NCBI GenBank assembly: GCA_022570795.1
Contig: JAKUDP010000003.1
Coordinates: 744,001-808,000 of the forward strand
Length of the DNA: 64,000 nt
Source: Sphaerulina vaccinii
Taxonomy: Eukaryota; Ascomycota; Dothideomycetes; Mycosphaerellales; Mycosphaerellaceae
Reading direction: 5' to 3'
Made by a program: the position numbers and the translations under genes. Under the pieces are notes generated by a model. It worked only from the letters and a program-made list of their open reading frames with translations, had not been told where the DNA came from and ran no database searches. Positions 48,518-58,267 of the stretch are shown in pieces. Within the stretch, counting starts at the first letter, position 1, and every line of letters begins with the position of its first letter.

Positions 48518-49634
48518 CTACCCAGTCCGACTCAGTGGTAAAGTCAGCCATATTCTGCGCCTTCGCCGTCGAGCAACCACTACAGATGCAGATAGCATGG
48601 TGACTACTATCAAGACAAACAACCAAGGTCTATCCACAAACCACAGCACAACAGCGACATCATCGCCATGCCATGTACCACCAGGACTATGCCCAAAGAA
48701 TGTATACTCTTCAGAATAGAACTCTAGCGGCAGAACTCTGATAGTACCTTTCCACAGTCAGTAAACTTCATAGCAACGATACGATCACAGCAGACTCACC
48801 AGCCCCTCTCCCCATCCACCACCACTCCCTCAAAACATCACTACTAAACTGCGGCCCCGTACTCCAAAAAATCGTAACATAAGGAAAAACCAACCACTTA
48901 TTCCTCCCCTCCAACCTCCTAACCATTCTCTCCATCACAGGATGTCCTGCCCTTGCAGCCATGAGATCATTATTAACTCCCAGCGGACTAGCTTTCGGGA
49001 ACCAAGCTTCAAACCCCAACAACGGATCCAAAGGCCGATGACAAGCAATGTCTAAGTCCATGTATACTCCTCCATAATGGTATAGGATGAAATATTTTAT
49101 GGCGTCGACTCGTTGGATTGGATAGCGGTAGGAGTTGTAGGTCGGGAGAAACCAGGGATAGTGGGCTGAGAGGAGTTCCGAAGCCATGGAGTCGTTCCAG
49201 GTTGTTATTTTGAAGGTTGGATTGTGCTGGGCGCAGAGGGAGGGGGCTTGGGAGTTTGGTAAACCGTCAGAGTGGGTGCCGTAGAGGTTTGAGAAGAAGA
49301 TGAAGTGGATATTTCTTGGGATGCTGAGATTCGATGGTGGTGGGAATGTGGAGTAGTTGTATTCGAGTGGTTTTTGCGCGGCGGTAGATAGGATGAGAGC
49401 GTTGGCGTAGTCTGGAGAAAAGTCGTCGAAGGTGATGGAAGATGTATTGAGGGATCTTTCGAATGATGCTTGATGTATGCCGGCGCGGAGGAAGTATGCT
49501 ATGAAGAGGAAGAAAGCCAACTGAAGAGTGATTAAAGCTCGTCGGCGAGACTCCATGACTGGCATATGTTGCGCCAGCTGCTGATCAAAGGCTCGATCCA
49601 GTTTTGTCTGCCTCCGTTCCAGTGCTCCTTCCAA
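48518..49634 (-). CDS. GT32 glycosyltransferase, inositolphosphoceramide mannosyltransferase-like
   Basis: Glycosyltransferase family 32 (DXD sugar transferases), type II Golgi enzyme like yeast Sur1/Csh1, which add mannose to inositolphosphoceramide. Two exons (49634-48800, 48747-48518; 52-bp intron) give 354 aa. Membrane anchor at about 33-50 ('ALITLQLAFFLFIAYFLRAG'). Motifs: 'IPRNIHFIFFSNLYG', 'FKITTWNDSMASELL', 'IQRVDAIKYFILYHYGGVYM', the DXD at 193-195 in 'MDLDIACHRPL', and 'NDLMAARAGHPVMERMV'. Exon 2 adds 'YTFFGHSPGGTWHGDDVAVV' and a second hydrophobic segment with an Arg-rich end ('ARRRRR'), as in Sur1-like enzymes. It lies between members of the membrane-protein array on the opposite strand. 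Confidence 0.88.
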
Positions 49635-51154
49635 GATTACTTGCGGCAGTCACGATATAAGGTAGGTAGGCACAGGTAAGAAACATTCCATCGCAACAAC
49701 TCCTGGTGACTTGTACATGGACTGAGTTCATGAGGCGTGAAACGACATTCTACCAGGCACCGCTCGAGAGGCTGAGTTGTTTGTTCAGTCTCCTGAGCTA
49801 CCTTGTATCAGTCTGTGCCACTCGTATCGTGACCATCGAAGAATACATTGTTAGGCTCATTCTCAAACCTAGCGCCCAAAAAGAGACCCTTGACATACAG
49901 ACTGCTGCTCAATCTCTTCGCATCAAAGGCACTTCTTCGCCCTGGCTGGCTCTCGCTAGTGGCAAGAAGAAACACCGCCAAGCAATCGTACCAACTCCAT
50001 CTCGCTTTTACATCGGTCGTCTGAAGGGTACAATGTTTGATGCATAGGACGGACGCTGTTCACTTGGGTACCATGTTTTCAGGTGGCTAGAAATAACTCT
50101 TGGAAGCATCATCTGCTTCGAGCTGTTTTCAGTACTTGCTTCGATCGATAAGATCGATCACGCTCTGATGAGTCTGAACATCTGGCCGTTAACTTCCACA
50201 GAAGCCTGCTGCATTCATCTCAAGTAGAGGCATACCTTCGGCGCGGCTTTCACTTGGCATGTTGGTTCTGTGCCATGTGAGGAGTAGTGTGGTCAAGGAA
50301 CGACAGCCACTCTAGACCGCTCCCAAACCGGGCGTTGCATCAACACGATGCTTGTCGTATAAGCTTGAGCCTGTTCCTGAAGCATTGTGCTGTAAAAGCT
50401 TCGCGTGGGTGGAGCTCCATTCAGCACTTGGTGTAGTCCAGTCAAGTACGCTCAGGCTCCAGCGTTTGGCTTATTCATAGACTTTACTTTGCACCTTGTC
50501 GCCGTATTCTAGTGTGAGGCGCAGGCGATGTACGCGTCCCCATCAAAGAGTGGTTGGGTTAGGTGCAACAGCGATGAAACCTCATTGAGGAATACGGGCA
50601 CAAGTGCTCAGCATGCATTCCTTTAGTGACGACGGCTCCCGTATTCCTGCAGTTGTGAGTGCAAGCATGGCACAAGATAGTATTGTAGCCTGAGGCTGGT
50701 TCTGTTCAGCCCTAGGGCCCTAGGGCAAAGCATGGCAAAGCTTCCCGCGGAGCAATGTCCTGAATCGGGACGCGGCGCGACTTCGCCCTATGAGATTGTA
50801 TATTAGCCGTAGTATGCTTTCTTGAGGGAGGGATAGCCTGTGTACTTGTTTTGGGTCAAGCTTCATAGCTTAGCGTGCATAGCGCATGTCAAGTCTGGTT
50901 GTATTGCTATAAAGCCATGCTGTGCGGTCGCGTTCTCCTTGGCGTGCGCGGTGTAGCATCCAGTCCGCGTCGTTCGAGCACCACTACCCCCGACTATCCT
51001 TTTATGCAAAATCGCGCAAACGTGCTATCCTCCGGAATTTGGCTGGGTCTGCTATTCGGACGCCCCTGGGCTGACACTCTGCCACCAGATGGGTGGGTTG
51101 TCCAGAGTCCAGACCAAGAGTTCATGTCTGAGCTGACTAGTTTCTTTTAGGTCC
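49635..51154. other. 1.5-kb stretch without a convincing gene
   Basis: Short frames only (for example plus 49706-50047, 50875-51150), none protein-like. It contains an 18-bp palindrome (50709-50726) and an 11-bp inverted repeat, AGGAATACGGG at 50588-50598 with its complement at 50638-50648. At 51131-51150 GCTGAC...TTTTAG looks like a branch site and 3' splice site leading into the next small frame, so an upstream exon of that gene may lie here. Confidence 0.35.
50709..50726. repeat. 18-bp perfect palindrome
   Basis: GCCCTAGGGCCCTAGGGC reads the same on both strands and contains two CCCTAGGG units. It could form a hairpin or bind a dimeric protein; it may be a remnant of repeat DNA. No flanking target-site duplication was seen. 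Confidence 0.85.
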
Positions 51155-51349
51155 ATGGCGACTGCCACAACTTCTTCTCTTTGGACGACGCTGATACAAC
51201 TGGAAGTTTTCTTTGCTTCAATGACCGTAGCTCTGGTTCTCTGTACATTGCTGATGTTCGGATTCTTCTGGCTGGTCGCAGGTCGACGATGCGCGCAAGA
51301 GATATTGCTCCAAGGTACGGAGTTAGGCGAGGAAATTCGACATGTATGA
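51155..51349 (+). pseudogene. truncated WP-family fragment (last segment and tail)
   Basis: A 64-codon frame reads 'LWTTLIQLEVFFASMTVALV' then 'LCTLLMFGFFWLVAGRR' and ends 'LLQGTELGEEIRHV'. It corresponds to the last membrane segment and the TELEEG-type tail of the family; the N-terminal segments and WP motif are missing. A 3' splice-like signal directly before the ATG (ends at 51150) leaves room for a lost or unseen upstream exon. Probably a partial duplicate. Confidence 0.45.
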
Positions 51350-51356
51350 GTAGAGC

Positions 51357-51659
51357 CTACTTGGAACGGCGCCTGCGAGGCTTCTGCAGCAGGCGCTGCG
51401 GAGTCGGCTCGTTTACCTTCTGTAGTGGAGACGTGGTAGTGCTGATGATGTGCTGCGCAACAGGGTGGGAGGCGGGTCCAGTCTCGTTTCCCCTCGCGCT
51501 TCGCTGGGAACACGTCTTGCGCTTCCGAAGTGCTTTCAGCTCTTGGCGTCTTCTATGATCTCCGTACACACACCAGGCGGTGGCAGCGCCGAACATGAGT
51601 ATGACCTTCGGCATATCCTTAGGGTGGATGATATCGCGGATCCAGGTAGCGAGGCTCAT
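51357..51659 (-). CDS. small hypothetical protein with one membrane segment
   Basis: 100 aa from an ATG at 51659. It begins amphipathic ('MSLATWIRDIIHPKDMPKV'), has one hydrophobic segment 'VILMFGAATAWCVYG', then a strongly basic stretch ('HRRRQELKALRKRK') and a Thr/Ser/Pro-rich tail ending 'KPRRRRSK'. This layout suits a small mitochondrial or ER membrane protein. No family recognised. It is tail-to-tail with the truncated fragment, 7 bp between stops. Confidence 0.45.
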   Translation of the reverse strand: MSLATWIRDIIHPKDMPKVILMFGAATAWCVYGDHRRRQELKALRKRKTCSQRSARGNETGPASHPVAQHIISTTTSPLQKVNEPTPQRLLQKPRRRRSK

Positions 51660-51940
51660 TGTCGATACCGATGTTGCGAAAAAGAGGTGTGGGGGGAGAA
51701 TGTGCCTTTAACGAAGGTTGATGGTTTCCTTCAGTCTTGATGATGAGAGGTGGCTTCCGCTTCTGGTACCATGGTCGGGCTTGCTGGACGGGAGTGGTCG
51801 AGTTGGTTGCTTCCGGTATTCTGATCAGCTGCACCTTGCCGTAACATGAAAACCGCCCTCCATACAATTGTCTCAAGACAACAGCACAACAACATATCTT
51901 TGAGTGTCCCAACATACCAAGCAGAGATACCATCGCCAAG

Positions 51941-52477
51941 ATGGCCGCCTTCCTCGAATACATCTACGACATGCTCGCGATAGTCGTCTTCGCGACCCCT
52001 TTCCTGGGTTGTCTCCTCGTCATAGGCGCACAGCCAGTAGCAGTAGTAGTTGGCGCGTGGTACCTCAGTGCAGCACTTGCACAGAAGACATTTCGCCCCA
52101 AGGGCCATGATTGGGCAATTCCTTGCGGCCTCGGCGGAATCATCGGGTTTCTCGTCGCCATACTCTCCATAATCGAGACTGCCGAGAAGACTAGCAAGAT
52201 CTGGCCCAAAGTGGCATCAGGAGATGGTGAAGGAGAAGAACAGGACGCAGAACTTGGGCCATTTGGTACTGGACTGGTCACGATTGAGGCGGCGTGGTAC
52301 ACCATATGGGAAGTTGCTGTGTTCGTTGCAGCGGCGGCCGTGGTGATCTTAGTCATCATTCTGGTCATCTTCGGAGTCATTCGGCTGATCGATGCTGTCC
52401 AGAGTTGCAGACAGAAAAGAGGGAAGTCTGTGCCCGCGGAGGAAACAGAGCTAGAAGAAGGTGTCGGATCTCTGTGA
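51941..52477 (+). CDS. WP-family four-segment membrane protein
   Basis: Single exon, 178 aa, the clearest example of the family. Segments: 'MLAIVVFATPFLGCLLVIGA' and 'PVAVVVGAWYLSAALA', then 'GGIIGFLVAILSIIETA', the motif 'EKTSKIWPKVASGDGEGEEQ', 'DAELGPFGTGLVTIEAAWYT', last segment 'VILVIILVIFGVIRLI', and the basic/acidic tail 'RQKRGKSVPAEETELEEGVG'. Hydrophobic order and the WPK, LGPF and ETELEEG motifs are shared with the gene at 53005. No catalytic or transport signature. The tail with R-K followed by E-rich end faces probably the cytosol. Function unknown. Confidence 0.8.
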   Translation: MAAFLEYIYDMLAIVVFATPFLGCLLVIGAQPVAVVVGAWYLSAALAQKTFRPKGHDWAIPCGLGGIIGFLVAILSIIETAEKTSKIWPKVASGDGEGEEQDAELGPFGTGLVTIEAAWYTIWEVAVFVAAAAVVILVIILVIFGVIRLIDAVQSCRQKRGKSVPAEETELEEGVGSL

Positions 52478-53004
52478 GGTTGCAGACTTCTGAGCAAGGG
52501 CTTCGTCTGAGCCTTGTTGAAGTGGAGCGCTGTACAATAATGTTGGCGGAACAGGTCAGAGAAGATCTCTGCTTTGTCACTGCCCAGTGTTACTGGTCGG
52601 TCTGTGATGCAGGCGGCGAGGTCGCTCGATTTGTCGACGGAGGAGATCACGAAGTTGACTTGAATTTCTCGAGGTAAATCAGCTCGAAAATGCATCTTTG
52701 AAGTGTGGTTTTGCTGCCATTGCCCTGAATTCTGCCCGTTTAGCGCGGCGTCTTTCAACCTGGAAAGGCATTTAGTCGTGCCTCCCCTCGCTACTATCGA
52801 GGCCCGACTCGTCGAATCTTGAGTGGTTGCTTCCGCTGCCAGTACCATGGGTCGTTCTTGAGTGGTAGAGATGGCCGCTTGCGGAAGATTTGGTCAGCTG
52901 CGCCTTGCCATAGCATTTCATGGCCGCAACATCAATTTATCAGCATAACACAGACAAAGATACTATCTCAAGGCAACTCACCAGATCAACCGAATACCGC
53001 CAGA

Positions 53005-53752
53005 ATGTTCGCCTTCCTCGGGTTTCTCTATGGGCTCCTGGCGATCATCGTATATGCCCCCCCGGTCTTGGCCTGTCTCGTAGCCGCACTTGGAGTCCCC
53101 GTGACTATGTCATTTGGAGTTGTCTGGCTCATAGCAGTAAGTGGTAGCCCTCCTTCTAACGTCTCACTAAGCTTAAGTTTGCTATGGCGTTGAGCTATCA
53201 GACAGGCTGGAAGAGTCAAATTTGCCTTGTCCGGACATGCTTGCTGACTATTTGCAGACACTTCGCAACGAAACCTGGGACAACAGAAGGGAGGGTGCAT
53301 ACTGTATTGGCACGGTCCTCGCATTTGTAACATTCTTCGGGTTTCTCTTCACAGTGGACGGTGTGGTGGCTGGACTCTGGCCAAAGGTTGGTGAAGGTGA
53401 TGATCAAAAGGATGCGGTTCTTGAACCATTTGCGACAGGTTGGGTGGAGCTCAAGGCTGCGGGGCTTGTAGTATTGCAGATCGCTCTGGCCTATGCGGTG
53501 ATAGCTGCAATCGTGGTTATTTGCATACTGCTGGTCTTTGGAGTCTTGCATGTGATGAGAGCTATACCGGACAAGAAGGAAGGCAGTAAGGTGGTATCCA
53601 CGGAGGACGAAGAGATGGCCATGGAGTTATCGGAAGAAGGGGAATACTCGAAGCTTGATGGAGACTCCGTTGCCGAGGAAGCTCATGATGGCATGACCGC
53701 TTCAGTATGGGATCGAGTATGCGCAGCTATCATCAGTGCCAGCCAGGAATGA
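53005..53752 (+). CDS. WP-family membrane protein, two exons
   Basis: Exons 53005-53136 and 53258-53752 (121-bp intron, GTAAGT donor, GCTGAC branch site) give 208 aa. The N-terminus 'MFAFLGFLYGLLAIIVYAPP' aligns with 'MAAFLEYIYDMLAIVVFATP' of the gene 1 kb upstream. Then 'TVLAFVTFFGFLFTVDGVV', 'AGLWPKVGEGDDQKDAVLEP', 'FATGWVELKAAG', last segment 'VIAAIVVICILLVFGVLHVM' and 'DEEMAMELSEEGEYSKLDGD'. The tail is longer than in the paralogue and ends 'WDRVCAAIISASQE'. The intron splits the region just after segment 2, where the sister gene has none, so intron gain or loss followed duplication. Confidence 0.8.
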
Positions 53753-55092
53753 GGAGAGGATATCACAAGCCGCCACTAAGCTATCGCAGCCCTAGACAGA
53801 GTGCAGATCTATCAACATGGCGTTGCCAAGAGCATGTTGGACATGTGATTGCTTGCTGCAAGAGTGCCGACTGAAATGTCAGCAGAACATGAGCAAGGTG
53901 CTTATGGAGAGGTGACTTCCCGAGTAGTGAAGGCAGAACGGATTGGTGAAGATGAGTGACTGGTAGTCGCATAGTTGGAGATGCAGAGGGGTAGAGAGTG
54001 TATGTGTCTGACCGAGGGCAATGTCTGCGGTCAAGATACACTACTTCTGGACTCGTTAGCTCGACATTAGGCAGAATGCAAAAGAGGAAGTGCTGGCTCA
54101 CGGCAACATTAGGCAAGAGCTTCCGCTGCATTGGTATACAGCTATTCTTCTCTCAGTGGCAAAAGAGTCATATCAATACTCATCCTGATCCCTGCCATTG
54201 CATATCGCTATTGGTAGCCTGAAGGAAACGTGTTGCGATATGAAGCTCCTCAAGTAGTCGTTACGATACGAGATAAGAGGATCTTTTCCAGCCAGTTGTC
54301 CTGTAGTCGTAGTGCCTGTTCTGGACTCTATGCGATGTCCAATGCGCTGCTTCGAATGATGATGTCCGCGGAAGCTATGGTGGCATCCTGGTTTCTTCAC
54401 AGCAGTCGACGAGGATATAGATCGAGGAGTGCAGTGGGATCAGAAGAACAAGCCACAAACAGCCCTGTCCGGACACTAGTGGCTACTCCCGCTTGAGTTT
54501 CGGGATCTGACGTCTCTGGGGATTTCGTCTTTGCTGAGGCAGGAACGACGGACTCACACTAACTGACAGCTCACATACACTTTCACATTCATACACCAGA
54601 CACTACATGTATCACTGGACGAAAGATATCTACACTACCCGATACTACCGCGATCTTCACCACGAGACTGTGCCAGTTCTGGAGAGAGCTAGGATCTCTG
54701 TGCGACAAGCATACTCGAGGCCTGTCAAGCAAGCTGAAGCTGCACGTCTGAAGAAGTCAAGGACAACTTCACTGCAATTCACTCGATTGTTTGGCTCTCG
54801 CGAGAAGAAGGACCTTTGTGCGCCCAACAATGGTCGAAGCGTAGGCATCCGCTGGTAGTTTCCTCGCTCAGGCAGGCCAAATAAGACTCTGCAAGCCACA
54901 GTCTATATCCAAGACACCGAACCACGTCTCGCACTTCCACTCTCTTCTGCCACACTCCCCGATCAACAACCTCATTCACCGAACAACGACCGCCACACAT
55001 TCAGTTGCGCATTAAAAGGAGAGAAGGAGAGAAGAGGAAGGAACGAACGAACGAACGAACGAGCAAGGATACCTGCAGCATTTGTCTCCACC
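53753..55092. promoter_or_regulatory. upstream region of HSF1
   Basis: 1.34 kb without a convincing gene. A plus-strand frame at 54607-54858 (83 codons) lies in what is probably the HSF1 leader and could be an upstream open frame. The 3' end of the membrane-protein gene is at the left. A (GAAC)5 repeat is at 55041-55060. Confidence 0.4.
55041..55060 (+). repeat. (GAAC)5 microsatellite in the HSF1 leader
   Basis: Five GAAC units 33 bp before the HSF1 ATG, preceded by a purine-rich run. Heat shock elements need GAA units at 5-bp spacing with alternating orientation, which this 4-bp repeat does not give, so it is not a classical HSE. Confidence 0.85.
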
Positions 55093-57375
55093 ATGCAGCA
55101 GTCCGTGGGATCTCGCAAACGCCCAGCGCCAGGCACCTCGCCATTGGTACAGCAGCCCATGACACCTCCGAGTGGCTACTACCAGCAGCAGCCTATGCCC
55201 GAGAACACGGCCGACTTTACCAACACCAACTTCGACTTCTCCAACGGCTTTGCTGATCCGACCTTCGCTCCTCAAGCCTTCGACGAAAACAGCCAATTCG
55301 CAGCCAACTTCAACAACGCGCAGCCACAGCCCTTCGCTACGCCTGCGCAGTCCACAGATCTGGTACGGAGAGCGAGGAATCAGCAGTTGGCAACAGGAGG
55401 TGGTGGTGGTCAGGTTGGCAGTGGACAGCAGGAAGGCTATGGGTTTGGCGACATGACGGGCAGTGTACAGGAAGAGAGCGAGACGGAGTTGGAAGCAAAG
55501 GTTGCACTGGCCAAGAGGGAAGCTTCGGGAAAGAGAAAGCAGATACCGCCGTTTGTGATGAAGTTGAGCAGGTGAGTTCAGATCACATCAAACGGTTTGC
55601 GGAGATACCGGCTAACACGTGCACGATACAGCTTTCTTAACAAGGAGGACAACGCCGACAAGATCAAGTGGTCTGAAGACGGCAGGTCATTCATAGTCCT
55701 GGACGAAGACGAGTTCGCGCGAACACTCATACCCGAACTGTTCAAGCACAACAACTACGCCTCATTCGTGCGCCAGCTCAACATGTACGGCTTCCACAAG
55801 CGAGTCGACATTGCAGACGGCTCTCTACGGCAGTCCGAGTCAGCACGGAAGGGCCAGAAGCCGCCGAGCATGTACTCGCATCCATACTTTCGTCGAAACC
55901 GGCCAGACCTTCTGTGGCTCATCCAAAAGCCTACAGGAAAGTCGAGTGCCAAACGGAAACGAGATGGCACTGTGAAAGGCGAAGGCGACAGCGATGACGA
56001 GCGGCAGTACTCTCCAGGACCTGACGGCAGGCCTTCTGGCGAGCTCGGCAACGTTGGAGCGAACGGCCTTGCGCAGATGCCTCGAACAGAAATGGCAGCT
56101 GTACGATCAGAACTCAAGAAGCTTCAGCAACAGCAAACCATGATCTCTCGCATGATCAGCCAGCTCAAGGAGCAGAATGAGCACTTCTACCGGCAAGCTA
56201 CCGCATTCCAGCAACTGCACGACCGGCATGAGAACTCAATCAACGCCATCCTGACCTTTCTCGCCACGTTCTACAATCGCAGTCTGGAAGGGTCGGGTGG
56301 GCAGAATGCAGTCAACATGTTTAGCAACCAGACTCAGAATGGCCAGCAACAGCAGCAAGGCAGTGTGGTTGAGGAGTACGTCGATGCGGCTGATCCGAAC
56401 AATCAACAACTACAACGCTACAACAAGCGACCACAGCTGCTTCTCGGTGCTCCGAACATGCTGAACAGCGGTGCTGTCACACCCAGCTCTGCCAGGCAGT
56501 CCACCAGTCCTCCAGAAGGCAACTCTCCTCAGCTGAAGCGCGACAGTGCAGGCACTCTTCACACGGAAAGTGCCGCCACACCTGGTCGAGCAACCTCAAC
56601 AGCCAGTCCCATGATCAAGGATGATGCCGATACGCCGAACTACCTCAACTCAGTACCGGACAACACTCAAGTCATGAGCTACATCAACAATGCCAATGCC
56701 ACGAGTGCATCCAACGATAGCACACCAGCATTCGATCTCTCACAACTGGGCGACTACTCGAACTCCGCGGGCGGTCTCACTCCTCAGCAAAGAAGCAACA
56801 TGCTCGCGATGATCAATCAACACAGCGGCGGCGGCTCGAACGAAAACAACGCACTCATCTCCCCCAACGCACCGAACATGCAGCACCACATGGATCACAT
56901 CAAGCAGAACCGAGAGCAGATCGAAGCACTCTCTGCTATGCAAGCTTCGAACAACCAATCTATTCAGAACATTCAAGATCGCATCGGACAGTTCTCGCCC
57001 GGTGCCACTTTCAGCACTGACGACGCCAATGGCAACATCCCTGACTTCATCATGGACGACCTCCTGCACGGCACTGTCAGCGACAGCGACTTCAACAACT
57101 TCGACTTTCAGGCAGCAGCTGAGCAGACCAATCCTGGTTGGAATGAAGATTACTTTGGCGAGGTTGGCGGAGATACTGGAGCGGAGGACATGTTCCAGAC
57201 GAAGGATGGAGAAGCTGCGAGTCCAGCAAGTCTTGGTGGAGTGGTGGCGGATCACCTGGCACCTGGAACAGTGGAGTCTTTGCAGAGTAGCGAGGCTCCA
57301 AGTCCAGCAGTCGGCGAGGCTGATGAGGGAGACGGAGAAGAGGGAACGCCGAACAAGAGAAGGCGGGTATCTTGA
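55093..57375 (+). CDS. HSF1: heat shock transcription factor
   Basis: Homotrimeric activator of chaperone genes. Two exons (55093-55571, 55632-57375; 60-bp intron) give 740 aa. Residues 1-150 are a Gln/Pro/Asn-rich arm. The winged-helix DNA-binding domain follows at about 153-275: 'IPPFVMKLSSFLNKEDNADK', 'IKWSEDGRSFIVLDEDEFAR', 'FKHNNYASFVRQLNMYGFHK' (recognition helix with S-F-V-R-Q-L-N) and 'FRRNRPDLLWLIQKP'. The intron sits at the conserved HSF position inside the first helix. A heptad coiled coil at about 313-375 ('RSELKKLQQQQTMISRMISQ' and on) makes trimers. The rest is Ser/Asn/Gln-rich activation sequence with 'EDYFGEVGGD' near the end and a basic end 'KRRRVS'. All DNA-contact residues of the helix are present. 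Confidence 0.95.
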
Positions 57376-58267
57376 GCTTTTGATTGATTGACCTGACTGA
57401 GCTTGTCTTGGCTGACTTGTCTTTATTACAGGGAGGATTAGAGAAAAGAGAAGAGAAGAGATGGCTGTCCTTGTCCATATCACTTACGATGAAACGAAAT
57501 TACTTCAGCTCTTGCTGCTCAGTCTGCCTGTCACTGTATGTAAGTATGATCGATGACTTGAGAAGCTTACCGTGTTCTAGACATCACGCGATGGATGCCC
57601 TCGAATCAGATCGTGAGAGGCGACGATAAGATTTTTTAACGGTAGCTTTGTTCCATGAACCACAAAATCTGGACCCAGCCAATAAGAAGCAGGCCGCGCT
57701 AAGGCATGACGCTCTTGGCGTGGATGGATATATAGAGAACAACGAAGTTGGCGACGGCGAGGTCGATGGTATGGTATGGTTCAGTGGTCACAAGTCCTTC
57801 GCCTTCTTCAAGCACTTCTCACTAGCGGCGTTCCGGCAATATCCGGCGCTAGCTCATGTTTGCATTCTATGTAAATTCACAACACGACCAATACTCTTCC
57901 CTTAAGTCCAAGACTTGTTGTTTCACTTGATCTATATAGGATCTATCGAATCGACGCCGCAGATTGTTTTTCCAGAGCCGGTGGTGATCCTTAGATGTCG
58001 ATATGGTGGATTTGCCATACAAAAAGCTCGTTGAAACGCGATTTTGGTGAGCACAGGGACATAAAGTCTGGGACATATAAGATGTACGGCACACGAAGAC
58101 AGCTTCAACGATCAACAGAGAAGACCCTGAATGTATTATGAATGGCCAGCCTGGACATTCTCAAGATTGGTTGAGTGTAGTATATACTTTCTACCTACCT
58201 TTTGCAACTCTGCAATTCTGGATCTCGTATGGCAACGAAAAGACTCCAAGCTCATTTCGTCTTGTCC
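57376..58267. other. convergent intergenic region
   Basis: About 890 bp between the stops of HSF1 and the minus-strand membrane protein. It must contain both 3' ends. Short frames only, nothing recognised. Confidence 0.35.

Larger units (their letters stand above)
51747..53752 (+). repeat. old tandem duplication of a gene with its promoter
   Basis: The genes at 51941 and 53005 are similar along their length, and so is the DNA before them: GATCAGCTGCACCTTGCC (about 51821-51840) matches GGTCAGCTGCGCCTTGCC (about 52892-52910), both followed by (A/G)TA(A/G)CAT, and each is preceded by a GTTGCTTCCG block and a (C/G)TACCATGG block. So one copy including about 190 bp of promoter was duplicated. The second copy gained or kept an intron. 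Confidence 0.65.

Noticed and set aside
54607..54858. 83-codon frame before HSF1
   Set aside because: No recognised relative; at most an upstream open frame in the HSF1 leader.
55041..55060. (GAAC)5 as a heat shock element before HSF1
   Set aside because: Spacing is 4 bp and units do not alternate in orientation; HSEs need 5-bp spacing.
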